Notes: a model not told the origin generated them from the letters alone. 23,044 nt of DNA from Verrucomicrobiota bacterium (GCA_023457715.1 JAEWKR010000185.1:1-23044); one strand, 5' to 3'; counted from the first letter of the stretch, positions 1 to 13,284 are shown. Numbers and translations are program-made.

Positions 1-23
1 CCGCAACCAAATCAAACCCATTG

Positions 24-103
24 AACCACAGATGAACACAGATGGACACGGATCCAGGCCGGTCTTTTTCCAAATCTGAGTCCATCTGTGTTCATCTGTG
101 GTT
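24..103. repeat. 23-bp perfect inverted repeat built of 10-bp units
   Basis: Positions 24-46 and 81-103 are exact reverse complements over 23 bp, separated by 34 bp. Each arm is built from a roughly 10-bp unit of the form ACACAGATGR. The DNA could form a long stem-loop. It lies beyond the 3' end of the beta-barrel gene and has no T-tract, so it looks like a dispersed intergenic element rather than a simple terminator. A related decamer tract sits at 22934-22963. The family name is unknown to me. Confidence 0.85.
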
Positions 104-229
104 GAGAGGATTGGGAGGAGCCCAAAAGCAAGTCGTGCTGAAAAAACACGAAATGCAGCGATAGCACTGCAAGAATAGAGGGTCTCTTGCGCCTTTTGCG
201 CTTTTTTGCGGCCATCCACCTTCCGCGTC
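104..229. other. Gene-free spacer with a T/GCG-rich low-complexity tract
   Basis: No credible ORF is present. Around 188-211 there is a low-complexity stretch alternating GCG with T-runs, just downstream of the stop codon of the minus-strand beta-barrel gene. On the transcribed strand it reads as A-runs, so it is not an intrinsic terminator for that gene. Confidence 0.4.
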
Positions 230-742
230 TCACCTGAATCGATACGCGATCGAGACGTTGAGCGTGGTATAGGTGTAGTCCTTGACGCGGGGGATGCCGA
301 TCAGCTCGATCTCCCACTTGTCACTCAAGGGCACCGAGACCACGGCGGCGGCCATGGGCACGATGCCGCCGTTGTTGTAATTGTAGCGATGGGTCGCGCC
401 GGCGATGCCGCCCACCCGGATCGCGCCCAACGGCCATTGGTAGCCGCCGTAGCCGTAGCCGGCCCAGTTGCCGATGCTGTTCCGAAAAGCGCCAGCTCCG
501 AGCAGCCAATTGCCGTCACGACGGAGCATACCGATCCCGGGCGTGTCATTCCGCAGGTCCTCCTGCGTGGTGTGCTCGTGGAAACTGTAGGCCTGGACCG
601 CCACGTACCAGGCAGGACGCAGCGAGGGAGTTTCATCGATCTGGGCGTGGGCGGGAAGGCACCACACGCCCAAGGCCACCACGCAGGCGCGGAGGCCGGC
701 GGCTAGGTTGCAGGGGCGGGTCGGGGCGGACATGCGGCGCAT
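230..742 (-). CDS. Exported small beta-barrel protein, weakly PagP-like
   Basis: Predicted 170-residue exported protein, probably an outer-membrane beta-barrel. Residues 1-33 form a signal peptide: basic start, hydrophobic stretch and an AHA|Q cleavage site. The mature part is rich in Gly, Tyr and Trp and alternates hydrophobic and polar residues, and the chain ends in YRFR, like many barrel terminal strands. The order of a GAFxNS motif, AGYGYGGYQW, a Gly-rich strand and a VPMAAAVVSVPL stretch recalls the lipid A palmitoyltransferase PagP. The PagP catalytic Asp-Ser pair would be Asn-Ser here (N88-S89), so activity is doubtful. The start could also be the ATG at 733. The frame stays open upstream to 877, but that extension is Arg/Pro-rich and would bury the signal peptide. 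An exported barrel is fairly safe; the PagP link is a weak guess. Confidence 0.75.
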   Translation of the reverse strand: MRRMSAPTRPCNLAAGLRACVVALGVWCLPAHAQIDETPSLRPAWYVAVQAYSFHEHTTQEDLRNDTPGIGMLRRDGNWLLGAGAFRNSIGNWAGYGYGGYQWPLGAIRVGGIAGATHRYNYNNGGIVPMAAAVVSVPLSDKWEIELIGIPRVKDYTYTTLNVSIAYRFR

Positions 743-847
743 AGACCGGCCGAAGTCGCTGAGGTGCGAAAACTCGGCTCGGGCAGGTCGGCGGGGCGGG
801 CGGGACGGGCGGGACGCTGGGGGGCTGGCATGGGAGAGCGGTGACCC

Positions 848-922
848 CGGATTGCGGGCGGGCCGCCCGCGGTCCACTAAGCCAACGGATTGCGGGCGGG
901 GCGACCGCGGTCCGCTAAGCCA
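848..922. repeat. Tandem pair of ~37-bp palindromic REP-like units
   Basis: Two adjacent units (848-885 and 886-922) share the layout CGGATTGCGGGCGGG, then C/G-rich sequence, CCGCGGTCC and CTAAGCCA. The first contains the 17-bp near-palindrome GCGGGCGGGCCGCCCGC (854-870). The same 17 bp occurs exactly at 8698-8714, in another intergenic region, which supports a dispersed family. Confidence 0.8.
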
Positions 923-948
923 CGGATGGCGGGCTCGGCCGTCTTCTT

Positions 949-968
949 CCGGCTTCAGGCGGAGCCGG
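949..968. repeat. Short hairpin CCGGCT-N8-AGCCGG
   Basis: A 6-bp perfect inverted repeat with an 8-nt loop. The same CCGGCT/AGCCGG arms with a 2-nt loop occur at 14162-14175, between convergent genes. This suggests a small recurring intergenic hairpin family. Confidence 0.5.
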
Positions 969-993
969 CATCACGCCCCCAAACGTCACCCCC

Positions 994-1122
994 AGCGCGG
1001 GGGAAGTCACCTGCTCGTTCCAGCTTCGAGACTATGACTTCTCACCACGCACCAGGGGTGACAAAGGGGGAAATCGCCGCCCCGAGCGACGGGGAGACAC
1101 CTACTGGTCCAGCTTCCAGACG
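994..1122. repeat. Imperfect direct repeat, two ~38-bp copies
   Basis: Copies at 994-1032 and 1085-1122 share the order AGCG, G-run, CACCT-CT, GT and CCAGCTTC-AGAC, with a few mismatches and one-base gaps, about 90 bp apart. There are only two copies, so this is not a CRISPR. The role is unknown. Confidence 0.4.
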
Positions 1123-1160
1123 GTGTCCGCTCTCCATGCGCCCGGGACGGCGAAAGGGTT

Positions 1161-2984
1161 TCATGGCGGGGGCGGCGGCGTCGCGCCCGCTTCAAGGGTG
1201 AAATAAAACGTGGCGCCCTGATCGACCACCGCCTCGGCCCAGACGGCGCCGCCGTGCCGCTGCACGATCTTCTGCACGATCGCCAGTCCGACGCCGGTGC
1301 CGTCAAACTCCTCGCGGCGATGCAGGCGCTCGAACACGCCGAAGAGCCGGTTGTAGTACTTCATGTTGAAGCCCACGCCGTTGTCCTTGACGAAGTAGAC
1401 GGTCGGCGCGCGACCCGGCACAACGCCGATCTCGATCTGCGCCTTGGGCCGCCCGCCGGTGAACTTCACCGCGTTGGCGATGAGGTTGATGAACACCTGC
1501 AGCACCATGGCGGCATCGCCCTTCGCGTCGGGGAGCGATCGCACCTCGAACTCGATCTCGCGCTTCCCATCGCTGCCGACCGCGGCGATCGCCTCGCGCA
1601 CCACCGAGGTCATGGCGATGGCCTCCTGCTTGACGTCCTTGCGCGCCACGCGGAAGAACGCGAGGAAGTCGTCCATCAGCTGCGACATCCGCGCGCTGTT
1701 CTTGTTGATCGTGCGCGCCATGCCGAGCACCTCGGACGGCAGCTCGCCGGCCTCACCGGTGACCATCATTTCCGAATACGCGCCGATCGATCGCAACGGC
1801 GTCCGCAGATCGTGGGCCAGTGAGTAGGAGAACGACTCCAGCTCCTGATTCAGCATCTGCAGGGTCAGCGTGCGCTGCTCGAGATCGCCGTTCAGCCGGC
1901 GGATCTCCTCCTCACGCTCGCGGCGTTCGGTGATGTCGCGCGCAAAGATGTAGAGCAGGCCTTCCGCCGCGAACGGAGCAATCGTCCAGCCGAGCCAGCG
2001 GAACGACCCGTCGCTGCCGCGGAAGCGGTTCTCGAAGTACAGCGGCGTGTCGGCCCGCTGCACGTTTTCGATCAGCGCCTCCATGCCCGGACGGTCGTCG
2101 GGGTGGATGAAGTCGGTGAGTTTCCGGCCGTGCAGCTCCGCCTCGGCGAAGCCCAGGGCTTTCTGCCAGGTCGGATTGGTCTGCGTGAACACGCCGTCAT
2201 AGGTCGCGATCGCCAGCAGCTCGATGGACAGGCGGAAGAAGTGATTCCGGCGCGTCTCCCACTCGATCCGGGCATTGGCCTCCGCGAGCTTGCGCTGCAG
2301 GCGCTCCTCTTCGGCGCGGCGCAGCGCGACGGCCTGGCGCTGGATCTCGCGGTTCTTTTTCGCCAGTTCCACGAACACCGAGACCTTGGAGCGAAGGACC
2401 TCCGGCGTGACCGGCGTGAAGAGATAGTCGACCGCCCCGAGGGAGTAGCCGCGGTACACCTCCACGTCGCCCGTGCTGAACGAGGTCACGAAAATAATGG
2501 GCGTGTGGGCGCTGGACTTCCGCTGGCGGATGAGCGTCGCGGTCTCGAACCCGTCCATCCCCGGCATGTTGATGTCGAGCAGGATGACGGCGAAGTCCCG
2601 CTTGAGGATCAGGCGCAGCGCCTCCGCGCCGGAGTACGCCTTGATCACGGTCTGGTTGAGGTCCACCAGCGCCGCCTCGAGCGCGAGCAGCTTCTCCACC
2701 GAATCGTCGACGATCAGGATCTCGATCGGCTCCTCCCGGGCGGTATTCACGGGCGCGGGCGCCGGCGCGATGGGCAGATCCGGAGTCGGGACCAGGGCGG
2801 GCGTGGTCGCCGGCGGCACGGCGCCGTTGGGCGACGCGATGAACTCCGCGGCCTTCGGGCCGGCGGACGGCACCTTGCCCGTCGACCGGCGGGGTTTCGC
2901 CCCGTCCCGGGAGAGGACCGCGTGCGCGGCGCTCTCCGATCCGTTGGCCGGTGACGCGTTCATCAGGTAGCGTTGGCGCTTCAC
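1161..2984 (-). CDS. Receiver-PAS-histidine kinase
   Basis: Cytoplasmic signalling protein of 607 residues with no membrane segment. A Pro/Ala-rich N-terminus (1-85) precedes a receiver domain (~88-205; acidic pair D93-D94, phospho-acceptor D137, T167), a helical linker (~205-245) and a PAS domain (~250-355). HisKA follows, with H391 in SLAHDLRTPL, then HATPase (N504, DNGVGF at 534-539, GTGVGL at 562-567) of the phytochrome-like type. The conserved receiver lysine is Thr at T190 (LFTPV where LFKPV is usual). Translation probably starts at the GTG at 2984, 5 nt after the stop of the poly-HAMP kinase gene; the ATG at 2963 is an alternative. Tight spacing implies co-transcription. It may receive phosphoryl groups from the upstream kinase and answer through its own kinase core. 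No DNA-binding output is present. Confidence 0.93.
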   Translation of the reverse strand: MKRQRYLMNASPANGSESAAHAVLSRDGAKPRRSTGKVPSAGPKAAEFIASPNGAVPPATTPALVPTPDLPIAPAPAPVNTAREEPIEILIVDDSVEKLLALEAALVDLNQTVIKAYSGAEALRLILKRDFAVILLDINMPGMDGFETATLIRQRKSSAHTPIIFVTSFSTGDVEVYRGYSLGAVDYLFTPVTPEVLRSKVSVFVELAKKNREIQRQAVALRRAEEERLQRKLAEANARIEWETRRNHFFRLSIELLAIATYDGVFTQTNPTWQKALGFAEAELHGRKLTDFIHPDDRPGMEALIENVQRADTPLYFENRFRGSDGSFRWLGWTIAPFAAEGLLYIFARDITERREREEEIRRLNGDLEQRTLTLQMLNQELESFSYSLAHDLRTPLRSIGAYSEMMVTGEAGELPSEVLGMARTINKNSARMSQLMDDFLAFFRVARKDVKQEAIAMTSVVREAIAAVGSDGKREIEFEVRSLPDAKGDAAMVLQVFINLIANAVKFTGGRPKAQIEIGVVPGRAPTVYFVKDNGVGFNMKYYNRLFGVFERLHRREEFDGTGVGLAIVQKIVQRHGGAVWAEAVVDQGATFYFTLEAGATPPPPP

Positions 2985-2989
2985 GAGGA

Positions 2990-8413
<5,424 letters not shown>

Positions 8414-8465
8414 GGCGAGACTGATTTGGGTTGCTGGGAACTGCGGCTGGAGGCTGGGCCGGACG

Positions 8466-8488
8466 CCCCGCGGCCGCGGACCGCGGGG
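8466..8488. repeat. GC-rich hairpin upstream of poly-HAMP kinase
   Basis: CCCCGCGG and CCGCGGGG form a perfect 8-bp stem around a 7-nt loop, about 55 bp before the kinase start codon. There is no T-tract on either side, so it is not an intrinsic terminator. It may be an mRNA leader structure or part of the intergenic repeat family. Confidence 0.5.
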
Positions 8489-8697
8489 GTGGGACTCGTC
8501 CGGAGGAAAGACTACTAAGTGCGGACTAGTTGAAGACCCCAGCCGCACTCGCGGAAGGCATTTGTGGCGACGGTTCTCCCGCTCGTGCGCTCGGGAAAAC
8601 CGCGGGGTCCCGTCGGAAATATCCCGATACGCCCCGCCGGCGGGGGTGACGGCGGGAGGCAGCCTCGGGCCGGCCTTCCCCCTTCCAGCCACCCGAT

Positions 8698-8714
8698 GCG
8701 GGCGGGCCGCCCGC
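8698..8714. repeat. 17-bp REP-like palindrome, second copy
   Basis: GCGGGCGGGCCGCCCGC is identical to positions 854-870, with similar flanks (GAT before it, GNTCC after it). The two copies sit in different intergenic regions on either side of the kinase operon. Confidence 0.7.
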
Positions 8715-8793
8715 GATCCCGTGGGTGCGGTCCTGCCTTCGCCTGCGCCGAAGGACACGTCGGGGGCTCAACGGGTTCGCAATCCGGGAGCCT

Positions 8794-8832
8794 GAAAAAA
8801 CTAAGCAGCCGCGGGCACCACCCCGCGGCTGC
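8794..8832 (-). terminator. Intrinsic terminator for the S26-like gene
   Basis: GCAGCCGCGG (8805-8814) pairs perfectly over 10 bp with CCGCGGCTGC (8823-8832) around an 8-nt loop. On the minus strand the stem is followed by TTAG and then six T residues (complement of the A-run at 8795-8800). It lies about 70 bp past the stop codon of the minus-strand S26-like gene, and so separates it from the kinase operon. Confidence 0.88.
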
Positions 8833-8902
8833 TATCACACCCTTGCTGTCACCACTAACTAAACCCTGAAGGAAAGATTCCGGCGCATCCCGAGGCGGAG
8901 GA

Positions 8903-9454
8903 TCAGCTCTGGCCCGCGCTGAGGCGGCCCTTGGCGATCAGCTGCTTCGCGATCGCGGTCCGATATTCCGAGTGCGACTCCGAAAACGCGTGGACGATGA
9001 CGCCCACCAGGTTGTTGGCCGTGACGAGGTCGTCGTCCTCGTGGTCGTTGCCGACGCCCTGGGCGATCCAGCCCTTCGGCAGATCGCCGGTGAGCGCGTG
9101 GGCGACCATCTCGCCGTCGCGATTATAGTACACCACGGTCATGCCCTTTTTCAGCTCCTTGAACGACACGGGCGCGACCACGATCGCGGTGCCGGACGAG
9201 TAGAGGGGCTCCATCGAGGCGCCGACGCCCCACATCGCCTCGGCGCCGGGGATGTTGCGCGCGGCGCGCTCGGCGGCCTGGATCTGTTCGCCCCGGCTGA
9301 CGATCGTGGACGCGGGCGTCTGCTTGATGATCGCGGCCAGCAGACGTTCGGAGCGGATGCCGGCGTGGGCGGAAAAGGCGGTGAACACGAACGCCGCCAG
9401 ACCGGCGACCCGGAGAAAGCGGTGGAGAGTGGTGGTGCAAGCGGTGGTGCGCAT
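8903..9454 (-). CDS. Exported S26/S24-like peptidase-fold protein
   Basis: Predicted 183-residue exported protein. Residues 1-31 look like a cleavable signal peptide (hydrophobic core, AHA|G). The mature part carries GVGASMEPLYSSG (76-88), the serine-nucleophile box of signal peptidase I and LexA-like enzymes, with S80 as candidate nucleophile. The strand KKGMTVVYYNRDGEMVAHAL follows, then GVGNDHEDDD (133-142). A His (H119) stands where bacterial signal peptidases have Lys. That Ser/His arrangement with downstream Asp (D137 or D140-D142) is typical of the archaeal/ER type (S26B). Normal signal peptidases are held by an uncleaved membrane anchor; this one may be released into the periplasm. 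It is monocistronic, with its own terminator. The substrate is unknown, and it could be a non-catalytic member of the fold. The ATG at 9454 is chosen because it begins the signal peptide. Confidence 0.85.
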   Translation of the reverse strand: MRTTACTTTLHRFLRVAGLAAFVFTAFSAHAGIRSERLLAAIIKQTPASTIVSRGEQIQAAERAARNIPGAEAMWGVGASMEPLYSSGTAIVVAPVSFKELKKGMTVVYYNRDGEMVAHALTGDLPKGWIAQGVGNDHEDDDLVTANNLVGVIVHAFSESHSEYRTAIAKQLIAKGRLSAGQS

Positions 9455-9780
9455 GCCCACGACGATAGTGGAAATGACGTCCCGCCATAATTCGGGGCCC
9501 CACGGGATCCGAAGTACGGATACACGTTGAGGGGTTTTTCGGCGCGCCCGGGAAGCCGCCCGGTTGCGCCTGGGGTGTTTTCGCCGGCCCCCGGGGCGAC
9601 GGACTGGGGGATCGGTCCCGCCGAGCCCGGGAGTGACAGCGCTTCCCCGAGGGAAGAGCCCTGGCCCGGGCGTTTCCGCAGCCCGTCCGCCTGGGGTGAC
9701 GCCAGCCTGGGAAAACCCCGTGGCCCTCCCGGTCCGCGGATAAAGCCCCGTAAAACCGCGGGGCGGACCCGTAGACGCTT
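9455..9780. other. 326-bp gene-free spacer between S26-like gene and sensor kinase
   Basis: Open frames here have Pro/Gly/Arg-rich composition and no domain features, so I call no gene. The kinase-proximal end holds two hairpins (9742-9787). The S26-like end must contain that gene's promoter, where the sequence becomes slightly less GC-rich (9480-9535). No clear -35/-10 pair is visible. Confidence 0.5.
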
Positions 9781-9787
9781 CTACGGG
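9742..9787 (-). terminator. Double hairpin at the end of the OB-repeat kinase gene
   Basis: CCCGTAGA (9768-9775) and TCTACGGG (9780-9787) form a perfect 8-bp stem with a 4-nt loop that overlaps the stop codon at 9781-9783. Immediately downstream on the minus strand, GCCCCG and CGGGGC (9745-9764) form a 6-bp stem followed by TTTAT. The second could be a weak intrinsic terminator, since its T-tract is short. Confidence 0.45.
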
Positions 9788-12700
9788 AAGACCCGTACGG
9801 GCGCCCGCCGCTCGGCCACCACGCCCTGCACCGCCTGGGCGAACGTCATCGCCTCGTAGGGCTTCTTGACCACGGCCACGAAACCGTGTTCGCGGTACCG
9901 GGCCATGACCGGATCGCTCGAATAGCCACTCGAGACGATGGCCCGCACGCCCGGATCGATGTCCCGCAGGCGCTGCAGCGTTTCCGCCCCGCCCATCCCT
10001 CCCGGGATGGTCAGATCGAGGATCACAACATCGTACGGAGCGCCCGCGTCTCGGGCCGAAGCGTACGCCCGCAGCGCTTCGGTGCCATTTGCCACTTCCG
10101 TCACCTCCATGCCCATCCGCTGGAGCATCGTGCTCCCGAGCCGGCGAATGCTCGGCTCGTCGTCCATGAAGAGGATCCGGCCGGTGCACTGCGGAAGGAC
10201 GCAGGTGGTGAGGACATCGGGTTGCGGCGGCTCCTCCGCCGCCGGCAGCCACAGCGAGAACATCGTGCCTTCGCCCACGGTGGACTGGACTTCGACGTGT
10301 CCCTGATGCTGCTGCACGATCGAGTAAACCGTGGCGAGGCCCAGCCCCGAACCATAGTTCTTTGTGGTGAAGTACGGATCGAAGATTTTGGGCAGCTGCT
10401 CGGGCGAAATGCCGGGACCCGTGTCGCGGAAGCGCAGCAGCAGGTACTTGCCGGGCCGCAGGGGCGCCACCGCGCCGGCGCCGACCATTTCGTTCTGAGC
10501 CGCAATCGTCAGCGTCCCGCCCTGCGGCATCGCCTGATGGGCGTTGATCACGATGTTCTGCACCACGCGGCTGATCTGGCTGCGGTCCACATTGGCCGGC
10601 CAGAGATCCGGCCGGACCAGCAGTTCGCAGCGCGCCTTGGTCCCGTGCGAGGCAAACTCCACCGCCTCGCGAATCAGATCCTGCATCCGGGTGGAGCTGC
10701 GGACCGGCGCCCCACCCTTCGCGAACGTCAGCAGCTGCTGCGTAAGATCGCGGGCCCGCTTCGCCGCCTGCTCTCCCTCGCGCAGGCACCGCAGCGTGTC
10801 CTGGCCGATGCTGCGGTCGAGCTGCCCCAGCGACAGATTGCACATGATGACCGTCAACAGGTTGTTGAAGTCGTGGGCGATGCCCCCGGCCAGCACCCCG
10901 AGGGATTCCAGCTTGGACGCGCGCGTCATGACGGCGTCCAGGCGCGCGGCTTTTTCCCCCTCGAGACGCTCGACGATCTGCGCGGTCTGCAACTGCACGC
11001 GGCGGCGGAGCGTCACGCCCCAGGCGGCGGCCAGGGCGGCGCTGAGGGTCAGGACGCCGACGACGACGAGCATCCGCCGGGTGGTGAGCCAGGGCGGCCG
11101 TTCCTCGATCACGACGTCCGCGGCCGAGCGCGCCTCGATCGCCAGGTCATGGGGGCGCTTGTACTCGTCGAAATCGATCACATAGACGCCGGTGAGCTGC
11201 ACCCGGCTGCCCGGCTCCAGCGAAAGCGATCTCGCCGCGGCGAGCGGCAGGGTGGCTTCGAAATATTCGGTCGGCGTCTGCAGGACCAGGCGGGCATGCG
11301 TATCCTGCTGGGTCACGTTCAGCAGCCGGCCCGACAATCGGACCAGGCGCCCGTCGAGTTCCCGGTTGAGCGGGCGGACCGAGGCGAGCGACTGCGGCGC
11401 AGGTCCGGCCCCGCTGGACAGCCGCCGGTAGACGGCGTCGCGCAGGATCAGCCGGCTGGATTCGTTCCCGGGGAATCCCACCGCCTCGACAACGTCGCCC
11501 GGCGCCAGCGCCTCCGTGCCGGCGGCAAGCGCCAGCAGGGCATCGGTTCCCTGCTGCAGAAAGAGGTACCGACCCGGTTCGTGCCGCACCACCACGCCTC
11601 CCACCCGCACGCGGCGATGACCGAACTCGAGCGTATTCGAATGCCGGAGACTGGAGATCGAACGTTCCTGCACGCTGAAGGGGTCGGACGGGGCCGCTTC
11701 CTCCACCTCGATGAATTCGGCGGCCGGGACCCAGACCTCGAAGCCCTCGATCTGGCGTTTGCGGTTGGCGAGGGCGCGGCACACGCCGCGGATGCGCACC
11801 ACGCAATCGTGCAGGCGGGCAAGCGTCTGATCGGCGGGCACGACGGCCTGGAATTCGCCGCCGGAAGTGGAGATCACCAGGCGGCTGAGCGGCTCGTCGG
11901 GCTGTACGGAGCGCACATAACCGGTGATCGTGACCCAGTGGGCGTCATCGACGCCGGTGAGGGCCTGCTGACCCGTGATCAGGCGCGCGTCCGGGAGACC
12001 CAGATCCGAGCCATGGCGGACGTGGGTCGCCCGCACCACCGGGCTCAACGACCCCGACGAGGTGGTGCCGATGACCTCGACGCGCCACCCCACCAGGACG
12101 GGCCCGATGTCGGGCGTCGTCAGGACCATGGTCCCGCCCGTGAGATCCTGCAGGAAAAAAAAGCCGGCGGTGGGATGCGTCCACGTCACCACGCCGGAAA
12201 GCTGGACGCGGTGCCCGCGCTGCGCCTCCTCGCTGGACAACTCACGGACCTGCTCCGCCAGACGCAGGCGCCGGCTCGAGGACGACCGGGCGACCGGCAG
12301 TGCCTTGCCTTTTCGATAGAGCGCGTTCCGCAGCACCCACCCGTCATCCGATCGTTCGGGCAGGCCGATGACGTCGACCAGGTCGTTCATCGCCAGCCGC
12401 GAGACCTGCGGACCCAACGCGACCAGCTGGCCGGTCTCGTCGCGCACCGTGAGATTCACCCCGGGCCGTTGGCCGCGCACCCAACCAATCACCCTGACCC
12501 ATTCATGGGCGGGAGCCACGGCGAGGTGCTCGATGTCATGGGGCGCGGCGTTGAAACGCGGATCGTCATCCAGGGTGCCGGTGACGGTTAACTCCGCGGG
12601 CGACTGCACCCAGAGCTCCATCTTCGGCGGACCGCCGTGGGCGACCGGCGGCGCGGCGTACACGCCCCGGACCCGGATCCGCTTCCCCTCAAGAGGCGCC

Positions 12701-13284
12701 GCATCCTGCGCGGTCTGCATCCGCGTCATGACCAGATGCGTGCCCACCACCAGATCGATCGTGACATGCCCGGTTCCCGTCGGAACCTGCCGGTCGACGT
12801 AGCCTTCCAGTTCGACGTACTGCTCCGAGTATTTCGCGGTGTTCGCGACATCCTCCCCCACCCGCAACGGTTCCACGGGGACTCCCCGACGAAGGATTTC
12901 GACCCGCGGGTTGCTGACCAACAGTCCGGCCGAAGGCACGGCCGTCCCCTCCACCCGGACCAGATCGCCCGTGCGAAGATCGAATTCTCCGGTCAGGAGG
13001 GACATGAAGCCGGGCGAGGCACCGCAGCGCACCCAGGTCACCCGCCAGATCGGGTCGTGGAAAAGGATCAGCACCTCCACCGAGATGCGCTGGGGCTTCT
13101 GCTGCTCTTCAATGGGCAGCGAGTAGAAGGCCGCGAAGTCGGTCAGGACCGGACCGGTGGGTTCCGCGGCCGGGGGTTCGGCGGCCCAGGCTGGACGTAC
13201 AGCCGTCCACGCAAGGAGTACCGCCAGCGCGAATACGGCCGGCAGCCGCCGTCGCGGCGACAAGGCGCGCGAAAATTGGCTCAT
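9781..13284 (-). CDS. Membrane hybrid histidine kinase with large periplasmic OB-like repeat region
   Basis: A 1167-residue sensor kinase. Residues 1-34 are a signal peptide (PAWA|AEPP). Residues ~35-733 form a very large periplasmic region of repeated beta-rich segments, each with a VxLxGxV or RVRGV-type strand, a short hydrophobic strand and a GDxVxVxG turn (~100-130, 155-230, 262-310, 358-425, 448-520, 556-620, 645-725). These resemble OB-fold modules. One membrane helix (~738-757) and a coiled coil (~762-795) lead to HisKA (H804 in IAHDFNNLL), HATPase (N914, DTGPGI at 954, GSGLGL at 978) and a C-terminal receiver (D1090, K1140/K1141). The ligand is unknown. The ATG at 13284 is chosen because it opens the signal peptide. 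The gene is transcribed divergently from the Mpv17-like gene and is not obviously in an operon. The receiver has no output domain, so a separate partner is needed. Confidence 0.93.
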   Translation of the reverse strand: MSQFSRALSPRRRLPAVFALAVLLAWTAVRPAWAAEPPAAEPTGPVLTDFAAFYSLPIEEQQKPQRISVEVLILFHDPIWRVTWVRCGASPGFMSLLTGEFDLRTGDLVRVEGTAVPSAGLLVSNPRVEILRRGVPVEPLRVGEDVANTAKYSEQYVELEGYVDRQVPTGTGHVTIDLVVGTHLVMTRMQTAQDAAPLEGKRIRVRGVYAAPPVAHGGPPKMELWVQSPAELTVTGTLDDDPRFNAAPHDIEHLAVAPAHEWVRVIGWVRGQRPGVNLTVRDETGQLVALGPQVSRLAMNDLVDVIGLPERSDDGWVLRNALYRKGKALPVARSSSSRRLRLAEQVRELSSEEAQRGHRVQLSGVVTWTHPTAGFFFLQDLTGGTMVLTTPDIGPVLVGWRVEVIGTTSSGSLSPVVRATHVRHGSDLGLPDARLITGQQALTGVDDAHWVTITGYVRSVQPDEPLSRLVISTSGGEFQAVVPADQTLARLHDCVVRIRGVCRALANRKRQIEGFEVWVPAAEFIEVEEAAPSDPFSVQERSISSLRHSNTLEFGHRRVRVGGVVVRHEPGRYLFLQQGTDALLALAAGTEALAPGDVVEAVGFPGNESSRLILRDAVYRRLSSGAGPAPQSLASVRPLNRELDGRLVRLSGRLLNVTQQDTHARLVLQTPTEYFEATLPLAAARSLSLEPGSRVQLTGVYVIDFDEYKRPHDLAIEARSAADVVIEERPPWLTTRRMLVVVGVLTLSAALAAAWGVTLRRRVQLQTAQIVERLEGEKAARLDAVMTRASKLESLGVLAGGIAHDFNNLLTVIMCNLSLGQLDRSIGQDTLRCLREGEQAAKRARDLTQQLLTFAKGGAPVRSSTRMQDLIREAVEFASHGTKARCELLVRPDLWPANVDRSQISRVVQNIVINAHQAMPQGGTLTIAAQNEMVGAGAVAPLRPGKYLLLRFRDTGPGISPEQLPKIFDPYFTTKNYGSGLGLATVYSIVQQHQGHVEVQSTVGEGTMFSLWLPAAEEPPQPDVLTTCVLPQCTGRILFMDDEPSIRRLGSTMLQRMGMEVTEVANGTEALRAYASARDAGAPYDVVILDLTIPGGMGGAETLQRLRDIDPGVRAIVSSGYSSDPVMARYREHGFVAVVKKPYEAMTFAQAVQGVVAERRAPVRVFP

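Larger units (their letters stand above)
743..1160. other. 418-bp gene-free spacer with REP-like repeats
   Basis: No believable gene is present. Short open frames here are Arg/Pro/Gly-rich and match repeat sequence. The spacer contains a tandem pair of palindromic elements (848-922), a short hairpin CCGGCT-N8-AGCCGG (949-968) and two imperfect copies of a ~38-bp sequence (994-1032 and 1085-1122). It must hold the promoter of the beta-barrel gene, but I see no convincing -35/-10 pair. Confidence 0.6.
8414..8902. other. 489-bp gene-free region: leader, palindromes, terminator
   Basis: No credible gene is present. It holds the upstream region of the poly-HAMP kinase operon and, at its far end, the terminator of the S26-like gene. 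GC-rich palindromes lie at 8466-8488, 8632-8645 (CCCCGCCGGCGGGG) and 8698-8714. I see no recognisable riboswitch and no convincing promoter. Confidence 0.6.

Noticed and set aside
890..1201. Plus-strand frame of 103 codons after the beta-barrel gene
   Set aside because: It spans REP-like repeats; the same peptide text (MRAGRPRS) arises at 8700 from the other copy of the palindrome, showing that it is repeat-derived.
9455..10843. The upstream part of a 646-codon minus-strand frame whose end is the S26-like gene
   Set aside because: Codons before 9454 are the out-of-frame shadow of the kinase gene. The real protein begins with a signal peptide at 9454.
9886..12591. A 901-codon plus-strand open frame opposite the OB-repeat kinase
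   Set aside because: Arg/His/Asp-rich antisense translation with no domain features; the opposite strand encodes a complete signal peptide, kinase and receiver.
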